NCBI GenBank assembly: GCA_002385985.1
Contig: DGEO01000034.1
Span: 52,942 to 74,080 of the forward strand
From: Anaerolineaceae bacterium UBA3924
Lineage (GTDB): Bacteria; Chloroflexota; Anaerolineae; Anaerolineales; Anaerolineaceae
DNA: 21,139 nt
Direction of reading: 5' to 3'
This document shows, piece by piece, positions 14,531 through 21,139 of the stretch; position 1 is the first letter of the stretch; each line of letters starts with the position of its first letter. The translations under genes were made by a program, and so were the position numbers. The notes below the pieces were generated by a model that saw only the letters and a list, made by a program, of their open reading frames with translations, did no database searches and was not told where the DNA came from.

Positions 14531-15784
14531 ATGGCTCGAGGCAACTTTTCCGAGCGCATGATGCGCATCGCGCAGCTGATCGGCCCGGTCGACGACTACA
14601 TCTCGCGCTCCGCCTGGTCCGAGCACCGCGAAGACCCGGAGGCCTGTGATTTCATGTTCGGCAACCCGCAGGAAATGCCCCTGGAAGGTTTCACCGCCGC
14701 GCTGCAGAAGTGGCTGGCGCCGCAGAACAAGGACTGGTTTGCCTACAAAAACAACGAGCCAGGCCCGCGTCAGGTGGTGGCAGACTCCCTGCGGGACCGG
14801 CTCGGTCTGGCTTTTGAGCCGGAGGATATTTTCCTCACGCCGGGCGTGTTCGGCGCGCTGCCGCTGGCCCTGGCGGCGGCGGTGGACTCGGGCGATGAGG
14901 TGATCTACATCTCACCGCCCTGGTTTTTCTACGAGACCATGATCATGCACCGGGGCGGAACGCCGGTGCGGGCGCGCTGCCATCCTGAGACCCATGACCT
15001 GGACCTGGAGGCGATCGAGCGCGCGCTGACGCCCCGCACCCGGGCGGTGATCGTCAACTCGCCCAACAACCCGACCGGGCGCATCTACCCCCGCGAAACC
15101 CTGCATGCCCTGGCGGACCTGCTGCGGCGCAGGAGCGCCGAAATCGGGCAAACCATCTTCATCATCTCGGACGAGTCCTACCGCCGCATCCTCTTCGACG
15201 GCCGGTCCTTCCACTCCCCGGTGGAAGTCTACGGGCCGACCTTCATGCTGTACACCTACGGCAAGACCCTGCTGACCCCCGGACAGCGCATCGGCTACCT
15301 GGCGCTGCCGCCCGACTTCCCCGACCGGGAGGTGATGCGCCTGATGGTGAACGCCGCGCAGTACATCAACGGCTACGCCTTCCCCAACGCCCTGCTGCAG
15401 CACGCCCTGGGCGATCTGGAAGAGCTGTCCATCGACATCCCCCGCCTGCAGCGCAAGCGAGACTGGATGGTCTCCGCGCTGCGGGAGCAGGGCTACCAGC
15501 TGCACACGCCGGAGGCCACGTTCTACCTGCTGGTGCGTTCGCCGCTGGAGGACGATGTGCGCTTCACCGAGATGCTCTCGGAGCGGGGCGTGTACTGCCT
15601 GCCCGGCTCCATGTTCGATACGCCCGGCTACTTCCGCGTCTCGCTGACCGCCACCGAGGACATGATCGAGCGGGCGCTGCCGGTCTTCTCGGCTGTCATG
15701 CAGGCGGCTGCTCAGCCTGGCGGGCGTCCTGCGCCCGCTCCCGTTCCGCGGACTCGTCCAGCAGGGCCAGCATCTTCGCGGTAA
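14531..15784 (+). CDS. PLP-dependent aminotransferase, class I/II fold
   Basis: Fold-type I aminotransferase of 417 residues. Marks are the NSPNNPTGR motif, ISDESYR with the PLP-ring Asp, and TYGKTLLTPGQRIGY with the Schiff-base Lys. The substrate-carboxylate Arg lies in YFRVSLTAT near the C-terminus. GGAGG is five bases before the ATG, and only one base separates it from the PIG-L stop. The last 25 or so residues (GGRPAPAPVPRTRPAGPASSR-type) are a Pro/Ala/Arg tail without family counterpart. They lie in the 89-base antisense overlap with the convergent glycosyltransferase gene, so the tail may be read-through into that region. The amino donor and acceptor are not predictable. No sugar aminotransferase (DegT) features are seen. 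Confidence 0.88.
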   Translation: MARGNFSERMMRIAQLIGPVDDYISRSAWSEHREDPEACDFMFGNPQEMPLEGFTAALQKWLAPQNKDWFAYKNNEPGPRQVVADSLRDRLGLAFEPEDIFLTPGVFGALPLALAAAVDSGDEVIYISPPWFFYETMIMHRGGTPVRARCHPETHDLDLEAIERALTPRTRAVIVNSPNNPTGRIYPRETLHALADLLRRRSAEIGQTIFIISDESYRRILFDGRSFHSPVEVYGPTFMLYTYGKTLLTPGQRIGYLALPPDFPDREVMRLMVNAAQYINGYAFPNALLQHALGDLEELSIDIPRLQRKRDWMVSALREQGYQLHTPEATFYLLVRSPLEDDVRFTEMLSERGVYCLPGSMFDTPGYFRVSLTATEDMIERALPVFSAVMQAAAQPGGRPAPAPVPRTRPAGPASSR

Positions 15785-16880
15785 AGCTCTCGGCGGAAAA
15801 CTGGCGGATATGCCCCGCCAGCCCGGACCTCAGGCGGGCCAGCTCGCCCTCCGGATAGGCCGCCAGGCCGTCAAACTTCCCGGGCAGGTCCTCGTCTCGG
15901 AAGCGCAGCTCGGGCAGGTGGACAATTTCGCGCTGCCCGCCGGAATCGTGCACAAAGGGCACGGCGCCCGAGGCGATCGCCTCCACGGTGGTCATGCCGA
16001 AGTGCTCGTTGATCCCGGGGAAGACGTAGAACCGCGTCCGGGCCAGTTCTTCACGCACGCGCTGGTTGGACGGGTTGTCCAGGAAGACCGCGTCCGGCCG
16101 GCCCAGGGAGCGCGCCAGCGCCTGCAGCTGCTCAAAATACGGCCGGCGGACGGGTGCCACCCCGCCCATGATCACGCAGCGAAGTTCGGGGTGCCGGGCG
16201 GCCAGCTGCAGAACGATCTCGGGGCGCTTGTAGTCCACGATGCGGGAGAAGAAGGTCAGCGTGTCCCGCGCGGGCAGGTCGGCCGGGTCGTAGGAGCGGT
16301 CCGAGACGTCGATCGGCGGGTGGACCACCGGCAGGCGCACCCCATGGGCCTGCTCGAACAGGCCGGCGGTGAAGTGCGAGTTGATCACATAGTGATCCTC
16401 CCGGTGGTACTCATAGACCGGCCAGCGGCGGCGCAGCGCCCGGCGGTACAGCCAGCGCAGAGCGCGGAACGGCGCGCGGGTCTCCTCCTGCAGCTGCGGC
16501 AGCAGCGGCGGACCGGAGAGATAGCGCACGTGCGCCTCACCCGGCTCGACCAGGAAACCGTTGTAGAAAATGTAATAGAAATCGTAGCGCTCCGGCAGCT
16601 CGCGGCTGCGCACCAGGTTGGGGACCCAGGCCAGGTAGCGCAGGGTGTTGGGCAGGCGATCGATGCGCTTGGAGGGGACGGCGAACTTCACCGGCTGGTA
16701 CCTGGCCTGCAGGCCGCGCTCCGCCATCAGGCGCGAATCGGGCGGCAGGTCCCAGAGGATATCCGGAATGATGCCGCGCCGGTTCAGCCCGCGAATCAGC
16801 GTGTGCGCGACCGACTGCACGCCCCCCATGCGGTCAAGCCGGTAGACGATGGCCACGCGGGGCGCTGCTCTTGCGCTCAT
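15696..16880 (-). CDS. Glycosyltransferase family 4 (ALG11-like)
   Basis: GT-B glycosyltransferase of 394 residues. The N-terminal half has VYRLDRMGGVQSVAHTL near 12-28. The C-terminal half has SRIVDYKRPE near 212-221 and NEHFGMTTVEAIASG with Glu292-x7-Glu300. HDSGGQREIV follows, a combination resembling ALG11-type mannosyltransferases. The C-terminal tail (SAERERAQDARQAEQPPA) is charged and lies in the overlap with the aminotransferase gene. ATG at 16880 overlaps the upstream glycosyltransferase stop as ATGA. It is the last gene of the methyltransferase/glycosyltransferase operon. Transfer of mannose or a related hexose is a weak suggestion only. Confidence 0.87.
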   Translation of the reverse strand: MSARAAPRVAIVYRLDRMGGVQSVAHTLIRGLNRRGIIPDILWDLPPDSRLMAERGLQARYQPVKFAVPSKRIDRLPNTLRYLAWVPNLVRSRELPERYDFYYIFYNGFLVEPGEAHVRYLSGPPLLPQLQEETRAPFRALRWLYRRALRRRWPVYEYHREDHYVINSHFTAGLFEQAHGVRLPVVHPPIDVSDRSYDPADLPARDTLTFFSRIVDYKRPEIVLQLAARHPELRCVIMGGVAPVRRPYFEQLQALARSLGRPDAVFLDNPSNQRVREELARTRFYVFPGINEHFGMTTVEAIASGAVPFVHDSGGQREIVHLPELRFRDEDLPGKFDGLAAYPEGELARLRSGLAGHIRQFSAESFTAKMLALLDESAERERAQDARQAEQPPA

Positions 16881-18037
16881 GCCCGGCCTCCTTTCTTCGC
16901 TGCCAGCTCCAGGAAGCAGTCCTGCTGGATGGTGATGTGCTTCCGGCCGGCGAAGGTTTCCAGCACCCGCTCCCTGGCCCGCTCGATCAGGCAGGCGCGC
17001 AGCGTCTCGTCCCCCAGCAGGCGCATCACCTGACTGGCAAACTGCTCGACCGCGTCCGGGGCGCTGGCGTCAAAATGCAGACCCGTAACCCCGTCCTCGA
17101 CGATCTCGGCCGGCCCGCCTGCGGACGGCACCACCACCGGCGTACCCACCAGGTGCGCCTCCAGAATCACCCGGCCCAGCGGCTCGCGGGTGGAGGTCAG
17201 CGCGGAGACGGTCAGCTCGGAGGTCAGCTCGATGGCGTCCTGGCGCTCGCCCATGAAGGTCAGGTAGTCCTCCAGTCCCAGCTGATGGGCCAGGCGGTGC
17301 AGGCCCTCCTCATAGGGCCGGTCGTTCTCATCCGCCCGGCCGGCGATGACAAAACGGCACTCCGGGAACTCCTCCAGGATCAGCGGAATGGCGCGGATGA
17401 ACACGTCCTGCTGCTTCCAGGGGGTGATGCGCCCCACCAGACCGACGACCGGCGTGCGGCGGGGGTAGGGCAGGCTGCGACGCCCGGAGCGCTGGTGCAG
17501 CTCGACGCGCTCGAGAATCGGGCGCGGGTTGATGTAGTTGTAGGTCAGCCGGATTTTGGACGGGTCGGCCAGCCGGCCGATGTACTGCTGCAAATCTCTG
17601 GAGATGACCATCAGCAGATCCGCCTGCGCCAGGATTTCCCGGTGCAGCGGCTTATCGCTGATCACCTCGCGGACGTAGATTCCCAGCGGCAGTCCGGCAA
17701 GGCGGGCGGCGGTGCGCACCCGGCCGGCGGCGGCGAAGGTGTTGGCGATGACCATATTGAAGCCGGCCGCCTGCAGCTGGCGGGCGAACAGGCGCGACTG
17801 CCACTCGTGCAGACCGGGGAACAGGCGGCGAGGGGTGGTCACCTCGCGAACCCAAACGTCCAGCCCGCGGCCGCGGTAGAAATCCGCCAGGCGGCCCTCG
17901 CCGGGAACCAGCATGGTGACGGCAATGCGCGCGTCCAGCTCCTCGACCAGGTCGGCAATGGAGCGCTCCGCTCCGCTGACCACGTGGGGCAGGAAGTGTG
18001 CAATGAGGATGTGCAGGTCGCGCGCGCTGGTCATCAT
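16877..18037 (-). CDS. Glycosyltransferase family 4
   Basis: GT-B glycosyltransferase of about 386 residues. The N-terminal half has ILIAHFLPHVVSGAERSI, the usual glycine-containing acceptor loop. The donor half has VGRITPWKQQD and TREPLGRVILEA with canonical E-x7-E, followed by GTPVVVPSAGGPAEIV. The start at 18037 is preferred because AGGA lies five bases upstream. An in-frame ATG at 18058 would add seven residues, but its GGCGGG ribosome site is buried in a hairpin. It overlaps the next gene by ATGA. It lies 73 bases after the methyltransferase stop, with two hairpins in the gap, so its expression may be partly uncoupled from the methyltransferases. Confidence 0.87.
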   Translation of the reverse strand: MMTSARDLHILIAHFLPHVVSGAERSIADLVEELDARIAVTMLVPGEGRLADFYRGRGLDVWVREVTTPRRLFPGLHEWQSRLFARQLQAAGFNMVIANTFAAAGRVRTAARLAGLPLGIYVREVISDKPLHREILAQADLLMVISRDLQQYIGRLADPSKIRLTYNYINPRPILERVELHQRSGRRSLPYPRRTPVVGLVGRITPWKQQDVFIRAIPLILEEFPECRFVIAGRADENDRPYEEGLHRLAHQLGLEDYLTFMGERQDAIELTSELTVSALTSTREPLGRVILEAHLVGTPVVVPSAGGPAEIVEDGVTGLHFDASAPDAVEQFASQVMRLLGDETLRACLIERARERVLETFAGRKHITIQQDCFLELAAKKGGRA

Positions 18038-18060
18038 GGGGTTCCTGCTTTCAGCCATAA

Positions 18061-18108
18061 CCCGCCTGCCCGGTCAGCCCGGCGGCGGGGACAGGGGCTC
18101 GCAAGCCC
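18061..18108 (-). promoter_or_regulatory. Two hairpins between the methyltransferase and glycosyltransferase genes
   Basis: CCCGCC-T-GCC (18061-18070) pairs with GGC-GGCGGG (18081-18089), nine pairs with one bulge. GGGCT (18095-18099) pairs with AGCCC (18104-18108) over a CGCA loop. On the minus strand both lie between the methyltransferase stop (18111) and the glycosyltransferase start. Without a U-tract they look like an attenuator or processing site rather than a strong terminator. Confidence 0.35.
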
Positions 18109-18110
18109 GT

Positions 18111-19292
18111 TCACGCCTGGAGGAAGCTCACTTCCAGCCCCAGCTGGCGGGTCATGGAGCGAATTTCCTCCTGGTAGATGGGGTTCATCACCACCACCAC
18201 TTCGGGGCGGTACTCGCGCAGAAAGTCCGGCGGCACGATGCGCTGGCCGGCCCCGGCGATGTGCATGCCGTGCTTGCGCGGGTTGATGTCCACCACATAC
18301 TGGATCGCGTCCCGCGTCTCCACCATGTTGAGGAACATCACGCCCTTGGACCCGGCGCTCCACACCACCGCCCGGCGGCCGGAGGCGCGCAGGTCGCGCA
18401 GCAAAGCTTCCCAGTGCCCGGTCTTTTCTTCGTAGCGCCGGACGAATTCGTCCACGTCCGCGCTCAATTCGGCCACCCGCTCCGCCTCGCCGGCCGGCCG
18501 GGAAGCCCGCTGCTTCGGCCCCGGGCGAGCTTCGATCGACAGGTACTGCCCGCCGAACTGCGGCCGCACGTCCAGCACCTCGAACCCGCTCTCGAGGAAC
18601 AGCCGCTCCAGCGAGGTGGGGCTGAAGAAGGAGTAGTGTTCGTAGATCAAATCCCAGATGGACAGCTCGTGCAGGGTGAAGACCACATTGGGCACTTCGA
18701 AGAAGACCACGGGGCCTTCCCGCCTGGCGGAAGCCCGCCGCACCATATGCACGAAATCGCGCGGGCGGTGGATGTGCTCCAGCACCTGGCGGGAGAGGAT
18801 GAAGTCGGCCGGCCCGCCGGCGTGCTTCTCGGAGAAATAATCGCGGATGACGGTCAGGCGCGGGTTGGCATCCTGCTCGCCGTTGTACCCGGGGTCGAAA
18901 CCCCAGCCGCGGTTGTCGCCCAGCTCGCACAGCATGGCCAGGAAGTCCCCCCGCCCGCAGCCGATCTCTACCAGGTCCTTGCCGTACAGGCCGTAGCGGC
19001 GAACCAGGTCGCTGGCCAGCTCCGCGGCGTAGGTCTGGAAGCGGGGCGAAAAGTGCAGCGAGTTCTCATAATCCGGGGTGTAGTGCAGACGGGCCGGGTC
19101 AAAGGCGGTGTTAAACACATGCCCGCAGGAGCTGCAGAAGGCCAGCTCCAGGTCGCCCCGGGGCACGCTGAACGCCTCCTCGCGGGTGGGCAGCAGCACA
19201 TTGGCGTACACCGGCACGCCGGCCAGCGAAAAGAACGGGCGCAGGTCGGCGGAGCAGCAAACCGGGCAGGTCAGCGATGGGGATGCATTCAT
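18111..19292 (-). CDS. SAM-dependent C-methyltransferase, NDP-sugar type (copy 1)
   Basis: Methyltransferase of 393 residues with the three-part layout of the NDP-hexose C-methyltransferases (TylC3/TcaB9 type). An N-terminal zinc site has Cys9, Cys12, Cys53 and Cys56. The central Rossmann fold has SAM motif EIGCGRGDFL (109-118) and LEHIHRP. A C-terminal domain contains WSAGSKGVMFLN, VVDINPRKHG and VVVMNPIY. The catalytic Glu218-His219 pair lies in YEHYSFFS, as expected for deprotonating the sugar. It is a paralogue of the gene immediately upstream, sharing order and motifs throughout. ATG at 19292 overlaps the upstream stop as ATGA. It probably makes a C-branched deoxysugar for the glycan; the exact NDP-sugar is unknown, since no sugar-forming genes are in view. 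Confidence 0.87.
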   Translation of the reverse strand: MNASPSLTCPVCCSADLRPFFSLAGVPVYANVLLPTREEAFSVPRGDLELAFCSSCGHVFNTAFDPARLHYTPDYENSLHFSPRFQTYAAELASDLVRRYGLYGKDLVEIGCGRGDFLAMLCELGDNRGWGFDPGYNGEQDANPRLTVIRDYFSEKHAGGPADFILSRQVLEHIHRPRDFVHMVRRASARREGPVVFFEVPNVVFTLHELSIWDLIYEHYSFFSPTSLERLFLESGFEVLDVRPQFGGQYLSIEARPGPKQRASRPAGEAERVAELSADVDEFVRRYEEKTGHWEALLRDLRASGRRAVVWSAGSKGVMFLNMVETRDAIQYVVDINPRKHGMHIAGAGQRIVPPDFLREYRPEVVVVMNPIYQEEIRSMTRQLGLEVSFLQA

Positions 19293-20506
19293 GGCAGGCT
19301 GGATTCCTCCTCATCTTCCGTCTCGATGGCCAGCAGCAGCGGGTCCAGCCCCATTTTCTCCAGGTCGCCGCGAATTTCCTGGCAGTAGATCGAGTTCATC
19401 ACCACCACCACGTCGGGGCGGAACTCGCGCAGGAACTCGGGCCGGACGATGCGCTGGCCGGTCCCGGCCATGTAGGTGCCCTCCTTGTACGGGTTGATAT
19501 CCACCGCGTACTGTACCAGGTCCTCACCGGCGCCCAGCGTGGTCAGGAAGGCCACACCCTTCGAGCCGCCGCCCCACAGCACCACGCGCCGCCCTTCACG
19601 GCGGTATCGCTCCAGCCGCCGGCGCCAGCCGTCCAGCCGGACCGGCAGCCGTCCGGCGAAGAGATTTACTTCTGCCCGCAGCGCGTCCAGGTCATCCTCC
19701 TGCGGAAGCGGAGGGGTGACCTGCTCGCCGCCCGGCCGCGCCTCGATCATCAGGTACTGGTCGTCGTAATCGGTCCACAGGTTGATCACGTCAAACCCGG
19801 CCCGGCGGAACAGGCGCGCCAGCGACCCCTGACTGAAATAGGAGCAGTGCTCGTAATAAATGTCCCAGAAGGCCTGGTCGCGCAGGATGCGCCGCACCTC
19901 GGGAATCTGGAAGAAGATGGTCGCGTCGCGGCGCTCCCCCACCGAGCGGCGCACCGTGCTGACGAACGCATACACATCCTGGATGTGCTCCAGGGTCATC
20001 TTGCAGACGTAGAAATCCGCCTGGTGATGGGCGTACTTTTCGGAGTAAAAGTCCTGAATGAAGGTCACATCGACCGGCTGCTCGCTGCGGGCGCGGCCGG
20101 GCACGTAAGCCGGGTCAAAGCCGGTGCCGCGGTTGGGACCCAGCTCGCACAGCAGGGTCAGGAACTCGCCTTTGCCGCAGCCGATCTCGATGATCTCCCT
20201 GCCGTGCAGATCGTAGCGGTCGATCAGGTACTGCGCCAGCCGCCGGTGAAAGCTGGTGAAGGTGGCGGAAAAGCCCTGGGTCTCCTCGTAGCGCTCGGAG
20301 TACTCGTGCTTAGAGGGGTCAAAGGCCGTGTTGGTGATGAACCCGCAGGCTTCGCAGAACCCCAGACGGATATCACCCCGCGGGTAGCCGATCGCGGCCT
20401 CCCGGGTGGGCAGCAGCAGAACCGAGTGCACCGGGACGCCCTCAATTTCGTAGAAGACCCGCAGGTCAGCCGAGCCGCAGGCGGGGCAGTGAGTCAGTGA
20501 GGTCAT
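19289..20506 (-). CDS. SAM-dependent C-methyltransferase, NDP-sugar type (copy 2)
   Basis: Methyltransferase of 405 residues and tandem paralogue of the next gene. Zinc ligands are Cys7, Cys10, Cys51 and Cys54. The SAM motif is EIGCGKGEFL near 107-116, and TLEHI follows near 171-175. The catalytic Glu219-His220 pair lies in YYEHCSYFS. The C-terminal domain shows WGGGSKGVAFL, AVDINPYKEG and VVVMNSIYCQEI. It ends in an acidic tail (ETEDEEESSLP) that copy 1 lacks. Both copies keep every expected catalytic and zinc residue, so both are probably active, perhaps on different sugars or positions. GAGG sits four bases before the ATG. This is the first gene of the minus operon; no clear promoter is seen in the 110 bases upstream. 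Confidence 0.87.
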   Translation of the reverse strand: MTSLTHCPACGSADLRVFYEIEGVPVHSVLLLPTREAAIGYPRGDIRLGFCEACGFITNTAFDPSKHEYSERYEETQGFSATFTSFHRRLAQYLIDRYDLHGREIIEIGCGKGEFLTLLCELGPNRGTGFDPAYVPGRARSEQPVDVTFIQDFYSEKYAHHQADFYVCKMTLEHIQDVYAFVSTVRRSVGERRDATIFFQIPEVRRILRDQAFWDIYYEHCSYFSQGSLARLFRRAGFDVINLWTDYDDQYLMIEARPGGEQVTPPLPQEDDLDALRAEVNLFAGRLPVRLDGWRRRLERYRREGRRVVLWGGGSKGVAFLTTLGAGEDLVQYAVDINPYKEGTYMAGTGQRIVRPEFLREFRPDVVVVMNSIYCQEIRGDLEKMGLDPLLLAIETEDEEESSLP

Positions 20507-20565
20507 TCATCCTCTTTTCAGGTGAGCGGCGCCGCGTACTGGCCATCCGCACAGAATTTGGATCA

Positions 20566-20592
20566 GGGGGCAGCCGGAGCCCGGCCGCCCCC
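20566..20592 (-). terminator. GC-rich terminator-like hairpin after the repeat-protein gene
   Basis: GGGGGC (20566-20571) and GCCGG (20573-20577) pair with CCGGC (20581-20585) and GCCCCC (20587-20592), giving eleven pairs with one A/C mismatch and a 3-base loop. It lies between the stop of the repeat protein and the start of the methyltransferase operon. There is no T-run, so it may terminate in a factor-assisted way or protect the 3' end. Confidence 0.5.
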
Positions 20593-20616
20593 GAACGATA
20601 AGACTGCCGGTAAAGG

Positions 20617-21139
20617 CTAGGTGGAGATGCCCGGCAGGTAGACGCTGAAGGGCAGGTCCAGATCCACCGGGCGCACGTTGGCCGTCAGGATGTTGGCTCC
20701 ATCGGCCAGGATCACGATCACATTGTCGCCGCCGCCTGGCAGCTCCTCACCGTTGAAGGTCCAGCTGACCAGTTCAAACCCCGGGTTGAGCGACAGGGTG
20801 GCCGTCACTTCCTGACCGGCCGTGTAAGGTCCGGCCGGGTCCACGGTGATGGTGCCGCCGGTGGAAGGATTCACGCTGGCCACCAGGGTCACCACACCGG
20901 ACTGTGCCGGGGCCACGTTGGCCACCAGGGTGTTCGCCCCTTCCTCCAGGGTCACCTGAATCTGGCTGCCCGCCTGACGGGGCTGGCCGTTGAAGGTCCA
21001 GCCGGTGAGCACATAGCCCTCGTTCAGCGTCAGGGTGGCAGTGACCTGCTGGCCCGCCATGTAATTGGGGCCGGGCGGACTCAACGAAATGCTCCCGCCC
21101 GCCGGGATAGACACACTGGCGGTCAGTGTCGCCTCTTCA
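20617..21139 (-). CDS. C-terminal fragment of an exported InlB-like repeat protein (runs off the window)
   Basis: Only the last 174 codons are inside the window; the frame stays open to the right edge, so the GTG at 21114 is not a real start. It holds two tandem repeats of about 75 residues. Each has the pattern GGSISLSPPGP or GGTITVDPAGP, then AGQ(Q/E)VTATL, GW or SW-TFNG, and GANTLVANV or GANILTANV. This matches the divergent InlB B-repeat/Listeria-Bacteroides repeat type, a beta-rich module of secreted and surface proteins. The protein ends LPFSVYLPGIST, resembling the VYLP tails I associate with exported Chloroflexota proteins. The N-terminal function lies outside the window. A GC hairpin follows the stop. 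Confidence 0.75.
   Translation of the reverse strand, partial: EEATLTASVSIPAGGSISLSPPGPNYMAGQQVTATLTLNEGYVLTGWTFNGQPRQAGSQIQVTLEEGANTLVANVAPAQSGVVTLVASVNPSTGGTITVDPAGPYTAGQEVTATLSLNPGFELVSWTFNGEELPGGGDNVIVILADGANILTANVRPVDLDLPFSVYLPGIST

Noticed and set aside
15810..20500. Series of long plus-strand open frames (about 400-490 codons) opposite the minus operon
   Set aside because: Each is antisense to a gene with complete catalytic motifs. Their Gly/Val/His/Gln-rich composition and lack of ribosome sites mark them as shadows.

Overview
The window is GC-rich, densely packed bacterial DNA from a cell-surface glycan region. The probable source is a member of the Chloroflexota, most likely Anaerolineae. 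This rests on long Pro/Thr linkers of the APTQAPT type in exported proteins, a lipoprotein with a similar low-complexity stalk, and an exported repeat protein ending in a VYLP-type tail. It is an inference from style, with no marker gene present. There are no rRNA or tRNA genes, no CRISPR array and no recognisable transposase gene.

Layout. (1) 138-3208, minus: a surface lipoprotein with a right-handed beta-helix domain, followed by a coupled CapK/PaaK-like adenylate-forming enzyme. (2) 3227-3533: a divergent promoter region. (3) 3534-7019, plus: a 1161-residue secreted protein whose C-terminal half is a paralogue of the lipoprotein. It also carries three tandem beta-sandwich modules on Pro/Thr linkers and is closed by a clear hairpin terminator. 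(4) 7322-8134, plus: an alpha/beta hydrolase. (5) 8100-12876, minus: an operon of a glycosyltransferase, a Wzy/WaaL-type membrane polymerase or ligase, and two more glycosyltransferases. (6) 12877-13213: a divergent intergenic region with a TATAAT promoter and a cluster of GC-rich inverted repeats. (7) 13214-15784, plus: a tight operon of a DinB-fold metalloprotein, a PIG-L/LmbE deacetylase and a PLP aminotransferase. (8) 15696-20506, minus: two tandem zinc-binding C-methyltransferases of the NDP-sugar type, then two glycosyltransferases. (9) 20617-21139, minus: the C-terminal end of an exported InlB-like repeat protein that runs off the window.

How it fits together. Five GT4-like glycosyltransferases, the Wzy/WaaL-like protein and the sugar-type methyltransferases suggest assembly of a branched-sugar surface polysaccharide. 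The two beta-helix proteins are exported and could bind, trim or epimerise that polymer. The CapK-like enzyme could activate an acyl decoration. The DinB/PIG-L/aminotransferase operon is cytoplasmic and reads against the glycan operons. It could supply a sugar precursor, or be a separate small-molecule pathway, possibly related to low-molecular-weight thiols. Initiating phosphoglycosyltransferase, flippase and nucleotide-sugar synthesis genes are not in this window.

Most neighbouring genes within an operon overlap by 4 to 17 bases, so translation is probably coupled. Two convergent pairs overlap at their 3' ends, by 35 and 89 bases.
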